Positions 13,414 to 19,652 of a stretch of DNA of 19,652 bases are shown piece by piece. Source of the stretch: Treponema sp. UBA3662 (lineage in GTDB: Bacteria; Spirochaetota; Spirochaetia; Treponematales; Treponemataceae). Location: positions 1 through 19,652 of the forward strand of contig DFJV01000087.1 in assembly GCA_002373205.1 (NCBI GenBank), given 5' to 3'. Position 1 is the first letter of the stretch. Every line of letters begins with the position of its first letter. A program made the position numbers and the translations under genes. Under the pieces are notes generated by a model. That model was not told the DNA's origin. It did not search any database and was given only the letters and a program-made list of their open reading frames with translations.

Positions 13414-13587
13414 TTATGCTTCTGAAATAGCTTCTACAGGACATTCTCCTACGCAGGATCCGCAGCCGGCGCACTTGTCGGCATCGATGCTGCGCTTGTC
13501 GTTTACTTCGCTGATTGCTCCTGCGGGGCAAGCTGCCTCGCAAGCACCACAGTTAATGCAGGCACCTTCATCAATCTTGTAAGCCAT
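13414..13587 (-). CDS. 2[4Fe-4S] ferredoxin
   Basis: The 57-residue soluble electron carrier is a classic clostridial-type bacterial ferredoxin. It has two complete cluster-binding motifs: C10-IN-C13-GA-C16-EAA-C20-P and C39-AG-C42-GS-C45-VGE-C49-P. Each cluster takes three cysteines from one motif and one from the other. Length is typical. Such ferredoxins pass electrons in anaerobic metabolism, for example from pyruvate:ferredoxin oxidoreductase, which fits a fermentative spirochaete. The ATG has a strong AAGGAG Shine-Dalgarno seven bases upstream. The gene stands alone, with its own promoter and terminator, and should be highly expressed. Confidence 0.95.
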   Translation of the reverse strand: MAYKIDEGACINCGACEAACPAGAISEVNDKRSIDADKCAGCGSCVGECPVEAISEA

Positions 13588-13620
13588 AAATTTACTCCTT
13601 ACACATCATTTGTTGCATAT

Positions 13621-13649
13621 AATATATCATTGGTTGGGTAAAAATTCAA
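13621..13649 (-). promoter_or_regulatory. Ferredoxin promoter
   Basis: On the minus strand, -35 TTGAAT (13649-13644), a 17-base spacer and an extended -10 TGA-TATATT (hexamer 13626-13621). The predicted start near 13614 gives a leader of about 27 bases containing the Shine-Dalgarno. Confidence 0.65.
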
Positions 13650-13682
13650 TAAAAAAAGTGACGGAGCTTAACGAATTAGTTA

Positions 13683-13780
13683 TTGCTAATACCAATAAGG
13701 CACGGCAGGGATTGGAGCCCCTTTAGTACCGCCGGAGGCGGTATGAGCGGGAGCGAAGGGCGGAAAGCCCTTAGCATAAG
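13683..13780. repeat. Dispersed palindromic repeat, copy 2
   Basis: Starts with TTGCTAATACCAATAAG (13683-13699), the counterpart of 4738-4754, and contains GGATTGGAGCCCC, an inverted repeat TACCGCC-GGA-GGCGGTA, and GGAGCGAAGGGCGG (13750-13763), the counterpart of the motifs at 4809 and 18849. It appears non-coding. With the palindromes at 13792-13865 it fills the spacer between the ferredoxin promoter and the end of the hydrolase gene at 13944; the stretch 13588-13943 has no gene. Confidence 0.6.
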
Positions 13781-13791
13781 AATCTGCCGCC

Positions 13792-13865
13792 ATTCCAGAC
13801 TCCTTTCGGAATCCATGAATGTTGGCGGGTTGATAACAGTACAGACCCTGAATCGAGTTCAGGGT
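13792..13865. repeat. Paired REP-like palindromes
   Basis: ATTCC...GGAAT (13792-13812) and ACCCTGAA-TCGAG-TTCAGGGT (13845-13865) are two inverted repeats about 30 bases apart. The pair resembles the common intergenic palindromes of many bacteria whose minus-strand translation gives peptides such as HPELDSGS and HSWIP. An apparent reading frame through this block is a by-product of the repeat, not a gene. Confidence 0.65.
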
Positions 13866-13943
13866 GACGGTTCTTTACAGTGCAAATCTGTGCCAGAAAT
13901 GAATCTGCAGCGGTTTTTGACAGGCTAGCGAGCGTTGGGGAAA

Positions 13944-14894
13944 CTAATTGGACTGACCCTTGGTTGCGGACCAAAGCATGCGGTTGTCTTCTATTGTATA
14001 GCTTACGATTTTCTTGTCCAGCAGGGAGGAAAGGTAGGATTTTATTGTACTTCCGATTAGGACGTACTGGCCAAGTTTTAGGTCTATGCCAGCAAATCCT
14101 GCCACCGCTTCCAAGAGCTCTTCGTGGGTAAGGCTGGCCTTTTGCAGGGTTTTTATTATTAGGATTTCCGTTTCCAGGGTAATCATTATGTTTATCTCGG
14201 AAAGCGCGTGAATTTTGTCTCCCTCGGTAACATCCCCATGCGAAGGTACAAAGAAGTCTGCTTGTGTTTCGTCAATCAGCATGACGGATTTTCTGAATTC
14301 ATTTGGGTCTACCATGAAGGGAATCCAGTATTTTTTTATCATGCTCATGCCAAAAAGACCGTCTCCCAGGAAGAAGGATTTTTTTCCGTCGGATGCGTCC
14401 GTAACAAGGAATCCTGTCTGGTCAAAATAATGGCCTGGCAGGGGAATGCATTTTACGCTTGCGCTGCCAAAGTTGAATTCATCGTTTGCGTGGATTAGCG
14501 TGTCCGGGAAGGTTGGCTCCAGCTGCATGTAGTGGATTTTTCTGAGTTCCTCAAAGGGGCGGGCTCCCCAGTACATTGCTATCATTGCTTCCGGAAATTC
14601 CATCAGGCGGCTTTCGTTGAAGGGGGCATAGATTTTTGCTTTTGTAAGCTCCTGAATCTTTGCGTTGCCGCCACAGTGGTCGGAATGGGAGTGGGTGTTT
14701 AGGATTGCCTTTACTGAAGAGGAGGGGTAGAGCTCTTTAAGGGCTTTTACTATGTCCTCCCCGTCAGTAGAATTTACGCCAGAGTCTATCACATACAGGT
14801 CCTTGCCGTTCTCGATTACACCGATGTTGGTGTAGGCGGGGAAGGTTCCTATATGCGTAGACAGTTTTTTAAAGCTTGCGGCGGTTATAGGCAA
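13944..14894 (-). CDS. Metallo-beta-lactamase-fold hydrolase
   Basis: The 316-residue product has the metallo-beta-lactamase fold: THSHSDH with metal ligands His68, His70, Asp72 and His73, then GH at 154-155 (LPGHYFDQTGF), FLGDG with Asp178 and PSHGD with His219. All ligands for a two-metal centre are present, so it should be an active hydrolase. Residues about 240-316 form a separate C-terminal domain, helical then winged-helix-like. The substrate cannot be read from sequence; glyoxalase-II-like thioesters or other small esters are possible, and an antibiotic role is not implied. The start is TTG at 14894 with AAGGA eight bases upstream, ten bases after the giant-GreA stop, so it is the last gene of that operon. 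Confidence 0.85.
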   Translation of the reverse strand: MPITAASFKKLSTHIGTFPAYTNIGVIENGKDLYVIDSGVNSTDGEDIVKALKELYPSSSVKAILNTHSHSDHCGGNAKIQELTKAKIYAPFNESRLMEFPEAMIAMYWGARPFEELRKIHYMQLEPTFPDTLIHANDEFNFGSASVKCIPLPGHYFDQTGFLVTDASDGKKSFFLGDGLFGMSMIKKYWIPFMVDPNEFRKSVMLIDETQADFFVPSHGDVTEGDKIHALSEINIMITLETEILIIKTLQKASLTHEELLEAVAGFAGIDLKLGQYVLIGSTIKSYLSSLLDKKIVSYTIEDNRMLWSATKGQSN

Positions 14895-14904
14895 TTTGTT
14901 TTCC

Positions 14905-17640
14905 TTAGAACTGGGCCGGGGCTATGTTCTTTACTGTGTAGTCAAAGTCCTTGCCGTTGATGTTGAACTTAAGGTTTTCTCCGGCACGGGCATCGCGAAG
15001 GTTGATTCCCAGCGGTGAAAGGTAGGAGATGACTCCATTTTCCGGATCTGATTCCCACGGTCCAAAGATTGTGAGAACTTCTTCCTTGTTTTCCTTGTTG
15101 TTCTGCAGGGTGACTTTTGTTCCAAAGGAAACCGTTGAAGTTGTTACGGTTGTCGGGTCAAAGATTACTGCGCGTGCAAGTTCATCCTTGAGGTTTGCAA
15201 GCTTGACGTTTGCAATGTGCTGTGCTTCCTTGGCAGATGAATATTCAGCGTTTTCCTTAAGGTCTCCCTTGGCGCGGGCTTCACTGACTTCCTGCGTAAT
15301 CTGAGGAAGGAGTACCTTTTCGATGTGCTCTGCTTCGTCGCGCTTGATTTCAAGCATCTTTGCGGTAACGAGAAGGCCTTTCTGTGTCTCCTGCTTGCTT
15401 TCTGTTTCCTGGAACTTGTAGTCAGGGAACTTTTCCAGGATTCCGTTGCGGAGCAGTGACTTGTAGTTTGTTCCGTCTGAATCCAGCTTGCTTACGTCGT
15501 TTACCATGGTGTAGAGGCGGGTGATTGTATCCGTGCCTCCTGCCAGCATGAATTCAAGAAGGTTGTTGCGCTTTCCGTCTGGTGCGTTTGAATCCTTTTC
15601 TGCAAAGAGGAGTGTCTTTGCGTTCTTTATTGTCTTCTTGTTCTCTGTTGTGTTTACGTGGTTGTCCACTTCGCGGTAGCAGAGGGAGATTATGTTTATA
15701 AGGGTTATGAGCTGCTTTTCTTCGCTTACGGCTGCTGATTTGAACCAGTCTTCCTTGCGGCATTCCTTAAAGAGGAATACTGTTGCGTCGCGGTTGTTGC
15801 GGTAGTCTTCGAAGCAGTCCTGTACAAGCTTTTGAACCTTGTCCTGCTTTCCGTTGGAGATGAGCTGGTTAAGAAGCCCCTTGTCCAGCACTGTTGGGAA
15901 GAGGTGGATGAACTGATCGTCCCAGTCTGGAAGCTGCCTTACGTTTGCAATGAAGTCTGCCTTTAGGGATGTGTTCTTTGAGTCCTTGAGCTTTGTGAAG
16001 AGCTCGCGCTTGTTGTCTATGTCGCCGTAGAGCTGTTCGAATGTGAAGGTTGCGGGGAAGGTAAAGCTTGGGAGCTTCTTTGTGATGTTCTGTACGATAA
16101 GGTAAGAGGCAACCACCTGTTCGTCCAGGTTCTGGAAGGACTTTAGGTAGCCTGCAAAGTAGTTGTACATGTCTGCAAAGAGTTCGTCCGTCTTGTCCGT
16201 TTCGTCATCGTCTACGTAGCGGGTGATAATCTCTATGCGCTTGAAGAAGTCTTTCTCTGCCTTGAATTCGTTGCTGTAGCGTTCCTCTGCAGAAATTTCG
16301 TGGTCGCGTACAGTGTGGATGTTTATGTCTTCAGGGCTTACACCGAAGATTTTGTTTTCTGCAAAGACCTTCTGTGCCTTTGCGTGCCAGCTTGTCCATT
16401 CGCCAGGTGTGAGGATTGCAGGAACAAGTTCTGCCTTGATTTTTTTGTCGTCGCACTTGTTGTCAAAGCTCTTGATGATTGTGACGAGGGTTTCTTCTAC
16501 GTTGCCCTTTACCATCTTGGCAAGCTCTTCCTTCTTTTTTGTAGCCTTAAGAACCCAGATGTGGTCCTTTGCAAGGGGTTGGAGTGCGCTTACCGCCATC
16601 TTGAGGGACATTGGGTGGACGCCGTTCTTTTTGCCAAAGTTGATTGTGAGTTGGTCGCCCTGTACCTTTGTGATGATGCCGACTCCCCATGTGCGGTGGA
16701 ATACGTAGTTCTTTGCGTCAAAGGAGATGTGCTTTTCAAAGTCGCTGATTGCCTCGAATACGTTGCGGAATGAAGAGTCAAGGTTTGAAGAGCGGATGTA
16801 GTCGTCGAGGTGGCTGTGGTCGGAGTACTTGCTGCGGAAACATTCGATGATTTCCTTGCGTGCCCAGGAGTCCTTGTTGTCTATAGAAAGCATGAGCTTA
16901 AGGATGTCGATTGCGGTGTTCCACTTTGCGGTGTCCTTGTAGTACTGGTAGAGTTCCTGCATGAGGGTTGCTGACTTTGTTTCGCTTATTGACTTTGCGA
17001 TTTTGCGCTGGATAAGGAGGAAGAAGTCGATTTCTTCTGGAATTAGGGAAACGAGTTTTGTCCAGATTTCCTTTACGCTGCTGATGTTGTGGTTGCCAAC
17101 AAAGCGGAGGAGGGCCTTCTTGTAGTAGCTTATGGCAAGCTCCTGATTGTTCTGGCCTTCGTAGCGTTCTGCAAGGATTTTTGCAATTTCTGCTTCTTCA
17201 AGGTCAATCTTTACAATCTGCTCGTAAAGGTCCCATACCTTGTCGTTATTTGCTTCCTTGTAGAATTCTGCAAGCTTGCGGAGTGCGAATTTGTTCTGCG
17301 GGTCTTCCTTTAGGATTGAGTCGCAGAGGTATTCTATAAGAGCCTCCTTGTGGTTCTTTTCGAGAATATCCACAAGCGTGATGAGGTTTGAGTTGTCCAG
17401 AGAGCGGTCGCGCAGTGCTATCATACCCGAAAGGTAGAGCGCAACGATGCTGTCGTTTGTCTTTGAAAGCTGCTCGTCGCAAATATCCTTGATTTGTTTG
17501 TTGCAGTTTTCCTCAAAAACCCTTTCAAGCATCTGTGACAGATCAACGAGGTTGCTCTTTGTAAAGTCACGGATTCCAGCGCGGGTCCAAGTTGTGCTCT
17601 TTAGTGTTTCCCTTACGGAATTTTCAAGCTCTTCAGACAT
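14905..17640 (-). CDS. greA: Giant GreA transcription factor with TPR-like N-terminus
   Basis: The product has 911 residues, against about 158 for E. coli GreA. The last 155 residues are a complete Gre factor: an N-terminal coiled coil whose tip carries GDLKENAEYSSAKE (792-805), including the acidic residues that reach the RNA polymerase active site, and an FKBP-like C-terminal domain (ISYLSPLGINLRDARAGE). Gre factors rescue backtracked polymerase by stimulating transcript cleavage. Residues about 1-300 are helical repeats resembling TPRs (for example 120-185). Residues about 310-357 (YVFHRTWGVGIITKV) resemble the Tudor-like, polymerase-binding domain of CarD and Mfd, an inference. Residues 360-750 are helical with no match. 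A similarly long GreA is known in Borrelia, so this is spirochaetal. Start: ATG with AGGAGA six bases upstream, 56 bases after the TPR gene. Confidence 0.9.
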   Translation of the reverse strand: MSEELENSVRETLKSTTWTRAGIRDFTKSNLVDLSQMLERVFEENCNKQIKDICDEQLSKTNDSIVALYLSGMIALRDRSLDNSNLITLVDILEKNHKEALIEYLCDSILKEDPQNKFALRKLAEFYKEANNDKVWDLYEQIVKIDLEEAEIAKILAERYEGQNNQELAISYYKKALLRFVGNHNISSVKEIWTKLVSLIPEEIDFFLLIQRKIAKSISETKSATLMQELYQYYKDTAKWNTAIDILKLMLSIDNKDSWARKEIIECFRSKYSDHSHLDDYIRSSNLDSSFRNVFEAISDFEKHISFDAKNYVFHRTWGVGIITKVQGDQLTINFGKKNGVHPMSLKMAVSALQPLAKDHIWVLKATKKKEELAKMVKGNVEETLVTIIKSFDNKCDDKKIKAELVPAILTPGEWTSWHAKAQKVFAENKIFGVSPEDINIHTVRDHEISAEERYSNEFKAEKDFFKRIEIITRYVDDDETDKTDELFADMYNYFAGYLKSFQNLDEQVVASYLIVQNITKKLPSFTFPATFTFEQLYGDIDNKRELFTKLKDSKNTSLKADFIANVRQLPDWDDQFIHLFPTVLDKGLLNQLISNGKQDKVQKLVQDCFEDYRNNRDATVFLFKECRKEDWFKSAAVSEEKQLITLINIISLCYREVDNHVNTTENKKTIKNAKTLLFAEKDSNAPDGKRNNLLEFMLAGGTDTITRLYTMVNDVSKLDSDGTNYKSLLRNGILEKFPDYKFQETESKQETQKGLLVTAKMLEIKRDEAEHIEKVLLPQITQEVSEARAKGDLKENAEYSSAKEAQHIANVKLANLKDELARAVIFDPTTVTTSTVSFGTKVTLQNNKENKEEVLTIFGPWESDPENGVISYLSPLGINLRDARAGENLKFNINGKDFDYTVKNIAPAQF

Positions 17641-17696
17641 AAGTTTCTCCTAAAAATATAAATTAAGTTGAATTCAGCACCGCAGTCAGCAAATGT

Positions 17697-18656
17697 CTAC
17701 TCAACAAATTTCTTATATAACTTTGAATCAAGAAGTTTTATTTTGAGCGTAATTTCCTTGATTCTTTTTACGCTTTCCTTTTCGATCATGTAATAGTCAA
17801 TCAGCCTTAGATACATGCTGATGAGCCTTGGCTTTATGAGAGCCTCGTTGTTGGCGGGGTTCTTTAGTTCGTTCTCCCTGGCATAGATGTCCTGCTTTAG
17901 CCTGCCGACTTCCTGTGCCCTGAGGGGACGCTTTATGTTGAATACGTCAAGAAGGGTTCCGTAAACAGGAATCCATTCCAGAAGTTCCGCACCGGAATAT
18001 CCTTCCTCTCTGACCTTTTCCGCAAGAGAGTTGATGAGCGGTGAGTCCATGTTTGAAAGCTCTATTTTTTGTGCGTCCAAAAAAAAAGCCTCGCGGAACA
18101 TTAGCTTTGCAAACTTTGTCTCTCCGCAAAGATCGTAGCAGTCTGCAAGTTCCGCCAGTACGGCAGGCTGCGCCGGGTAAATTGAGTTTGCCTTTGTGAG
18201 GCAGCTTAGCGCAAGTTCGTAGGAGCCAAGTCTCTTGTGGCAAAGTCCCGCCTTTCTGAGTACGTCCGAGTTAAAAACCGGATCCTTTTCTTCTGCTATG
18301 GCGCTGAATTTTGAGAGCGCACAGCTGTAGATTCCCCTCTTAAAAGCATATACTGTGTTCTTAAGAGCGGCTTTTTCCATTGATCTTTTTTCCAGGGTCT
18401 GTTCTTCTCTGCTTACAAGCCCCGTGAATTTTTTCCACTGGTTTACAAGCAGTTCTCCGCCTTCGTAGGGTGGGTAGCTGCCCAGTGATGCAAACGTTTC
18501 TGCCCAGAATGAGCAGCAGTGAATTGCAAAAACAAGGTTGTCGTTGTCCAAGTCGGCAGTTAAAGCGTCTTCTAGTAAAACTTTTGCCTGTGCAGGATTT
18601 CCGTTTTCTATAAGTTCGTATGCCTGCGCCAGAGCCGATTCAGACTGAATACTCAT
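17697..18656 (-). CDS. Cytosolic TPR-repeat protein
   Basis: The 319-residue product has no signal peptide or membrane helix. Tetratricopeptide-type helices are visible at about 8-36 (AYELIENGNPAQAKVLLEDAL) and most clearly at 131-197 (AGLCHKRLGSYELALSCLTKAN, ELADCYDLCGETKFAKLMF). The C-terminal third is charged and helical. TPRs mediate protein-protein contact; no enzyme motif is seen. It starts the operon with giant GreA and the hydrolase. The neighbouring GreA also begins with TPR-like repeats, which makes a scaffold or partner role in transcription conceivable, but this is an inference. The ATG has no Shine-Dalgarno and lies eight bases after a consensus -10. Confidence 0.75.
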   Translation of the reverse strand: MSIQSESALAQAYELIENGNPAQAKVLLEDALTADLDNDNLVFAIHCCSFWAETFASLGSYPPYEGGELLVNQWKKFTGLVSREEQTLEKRSMEKAALKNTVYAFKRGIYSCALSKFSAIAEEKDPVFNSDVLRKAGLCHKRLGSYELALSCLTKANSIYPAQPAVLAELADCYDLCGETKFAKLMFREAFFLDAQKIELSNMDSPLINSLAEKVREEGYSGAELLEWIPVYGTLLDVFNIKRPLRAQEVGRLKQDIYARENELKNPANNEALIKPRLISMYLRLIDYYMIEKESVKRIKEITLKIKLLDSKLYKKFVE

Positions 18657-18664
18657 AATTTTTC

Positions 18665-18692
18665 ATTATACAAAAATGTGTTTTTTAGTCAA
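18665..18692 (-). promoter_or_regulatory. TPR-greA-hydrolase operon promoter, near-leaderless
   Basis: On the minus strand, -35 TTGACT (18692-18687), a 16-base spacer and a consensus -10 TATAAT (18670-18665). Eight bases separate the -10 from the ATG at 18656, predicting a leader of zero to two bases. Confidence 0.72.
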
Positions 18693-18815
18693 GTAATATT
18701 TTTTAGAAAAAAAAAGAAATATTTTATACAGATTTCTTATGTTCTTGTCAACACCTAAACGCCAAATTTGTTGATTTTTTTTAATTTTTTTTAAGAAAGT
18801 TTTTCACCATAAGCT

Positions 18816-18950
18816 TAGCCCCGATTGGAAGGGCGGCGTAGCCGTTGCGGAACGAAGTGGAGTAATGGAGGCGAGAGCCGGAACCCTGGAAAGCGGGATA
18901 AAATGCCCTCCGTAGCATTTTATCCCGCAAGTTTTCTGGCGAAAACTTGC
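18816..18950. repeat. Dispersed palindromic repeat, copy 3
   Basis: Begins near CCCCGATTGGAAGGGC, contains GGAACGAAGTGGAG (18849-18862, counterpart of 4809 and 13750), then a perfect 14-bp inverted repeat GCGGGATAAAATGC/GCATTTTATCCCGC (18893-18906, 18915-18928; 8-base loop CCTCCGTA), directly followed by a perfect 10-bp one GCAAGTTTTC-TGGC-GAAAACTTGC (18927-18950). Further along are a 5-bp hairpin with CCTCC at its loop (18975-18990) and a partial copy GGATAAAATGC (19004-19014). The spacer 18694-19082 has no credible gene; the stretch 18694-18815 is AT-rich with poly-T runs. Confidence 0.65.
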
Positions 18951-19082
18951 CTGTTTGTTCTGCTGACAAATAACGCGCCCTCCATGGCGCTGCTTGTTTA
19001 ACAGGATAAAATGCTGCGGAGTTTGACCGGTCACGGAGTGCCGGGCACAGTGATAAGAAGAGCGTGCTCCAGAATTCAAGAA

Positions 19083-19111
19083 TTGAAAATAAATCTCCTA
19101 TGCGCTATCAT
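19083..19111 (+). promoter_or_regulatory. chrA-family gene promoter, leaderless architecture
   Basis: -35 TTGAAA (19083-19088), a 17-base spacer and -10 TATCAT (19106-19111). Five bases separate the -10 from the ATG at 19117, and there is no Shine-Dalgarno. The -10 hexamer is the same as in the promoter at 356-384. Confidence 0.7.
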
Positions 19112-19116
19112 ACGGT

Positions 19117-19652
19117 ATGCTAAAAAATTTGCTGGATTTGTACATTACTTTTTTTAAGATAGGTGCCGTAACTTTTGGCGGGGGATATGCTATGCTTCCA
19201 GTTCTTGACCGGGAGCTTGCCCAAAAGAAAAAGTGGGTTTCTGGGGATGACCTTCTTGACTACTATGCGGTTTCTCAGGTTACGCCTGGGGTTATAGCGG
19301 TGAACGTTTCTACATTCGTTGGGTCAAAAAAGGCCGGTATTGCCGGAGGAATCGTCGCTACGGCAGGTGTTGTTTCTCCTTCTATAATCATAATAACTGT
19401 AATTGCGCTTTTTATTTCCAGCTTTGAGAAGATTGTCTGGGTTCAGAAGGCTCTTGCGGGGGTGAACGTTGCGGTAACGGCACTTCTTTCTTATGCGGGC
19501 TTTAACTTTGCAAAAAAAGCTGTAAAGAACTGGTGGGGGCTTCTTATTTACGCCTGTTCGTTTTGCGCTGTATTCTTCTATAAGATTCCATCCGTTGCGG
19601 TTGTGCTTTTGGCATTGGCTGTGGGGCTTTTGATTCATTTTGTTTGCGTTGG
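19117..19652 (+). CDS. Chromate-transporter-family protein, 5' part
   Basis: The frame is open from the ATG at 19117 to the end of the window (178 residues, no stop reached). It opens with the CHR-family signature: FFKIGAVTFGGGYAMLPVL (residues 13-31), then WVSGDDLLDYYAVSQVTPGVIAV (40-62) with the conserved QVTPG, and FVGSKKAGIAGGIVATAGVVSP (67-88). Several membrane helices follow (about 88-103, 112-130, 139-152, 155-176). CHR proteins are inner membrane carriers associated with chromate efflux; in anaerobes the natural substrate is unclear. Residue 178 is near the usual size of the short CHR type (about 180-200), which is typically encoded as an adjacent pair, so a second half-gene may follow just outside the window. 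Confidence 0.9.
   Translation, partial: MLKNLLDLYITFFKIGAVTFGGGYAMLPVLDRELAQKKKWVSGDDLLDYYAVSQVTPGVIAVNVSTFVGSKKAGIAGGIVATAGVVSPSIIIITVIALFISSFEKIVWVQKALAGVNVAVTALLSYAGFNFAKKAVKNWWGLLIYACSFCAVFFYKIPSVAVVLLALAVGLLIHFVCV

Noticed and set aside
13771..13974. A 67-residue minus-strand open frame beside the hydrolase gene
   Set aside because: It is generated by the paired palindromes at 13792-13865 and overlaps the end of the hydrolase gene.
16300..16773. A 157-residue open frame on the plus strand inside the giant greA gene
   Set aside because: It is antisense to a well-supported coding region with clear protein conservation, has no ribosome binding site, and reads as a Cys/Val/Leu-rich shadow of the opposite strand.
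18804..19079. A 91-residue minus-strand open frame in the spacer before the chrA-family gene
   Set aside because: It runs through the palindromic repeat block and its perfect hairpins; the peptide is a translation of the repeat and there is no ribosome binding site.
19324..19638. A 104-residue minus-strand open frame over the chrA-family gene
   Set aside because: It is antisense to a clear CHR-family coding frame that runs to the window edge.

Overview
The window reads as chromosomal DNA of a spirochaete, most probably a Treponema. The best evidence is a roughly 910-residue GreA with a long tetratricopeptide-like N-terminal part (a giant GreA form I know from spirochaetes), together with loose signal peptides, a PEGA-type envelope protein and AT-rich intergenic DNA. 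No rRNA, tRNA, CRISPR array, insertion sequence or phage gene was found. This is mostly housekeeping and cell-envelope chromosome, punctuated by three blocks of dispersed palindromic repeats.

Layout. 1-345 is the 3' end of clpB (+). 391-882 is a small beta-barrel-like outer membrane protein (+), and 942-1535 an AT-rich orphan secreted or membrane-anchored protein (+). 1722-4639 is the nadE-rlmJ operon (-). It diverges from tyrS (4927-6150, +) across a palindromic repeat block. 6269-7463 is a two-gene unit (+): a small two-helix membrane protein and an orphan PstS-like binding protein. 7479-13267 is a cell-envelope cluster, all on the minus strand. In transcription order it holds a four-helix membrane protein, an M23 endopeptidase, a PEGA protein, a candidate small RNA, a class A penicillin-binding protein, and a short ParB-N-domain protein with a C-terminal amphipathic helix. 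13414-13587 is a 2[4Fe-4S] ferredoxin (-) with its own promoter and terminator. 13683-13865 is a repeat block. 13944-18656 is a minus-strand unit of TPR protein, giant GreA and metallo-beta-lactamase-fold hydrolase. 18694-19082 is a repeat-filled spacer, followed by the start of a chromate-transporter-family gene (+).

Two things stand out. First, six genes that begin transcription units have a recognisable -35/-10 promoter whose -10 ends only 5-8 bases before the ATG, with no Shine-Dalgarno sequence. This predicts leaderless or nearly leaderless mRNAs and also corrects two start codons (nadE and the PEGA gene). Genes inside operons, and first genes with a real leader (tyrS, ferredoxin, the four-helix protein), do carry Shine-Dalgarno sequences. 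Second, the spacer between the PEGA gene and the penicillin-binding protein gene looks like a self-contained small-RNA gene: its promoter predicts a start at the first base of a perfect 10-bp hairpin with a C-rich loop, and it ends in a strong intrinsic terminator. The most speculative protein-level lead is the ParB-fold protein next to PBP1A. It keeps the CTP-binding motifs but replaces the DNA-binding domain with a predicted membrane-binding helix.
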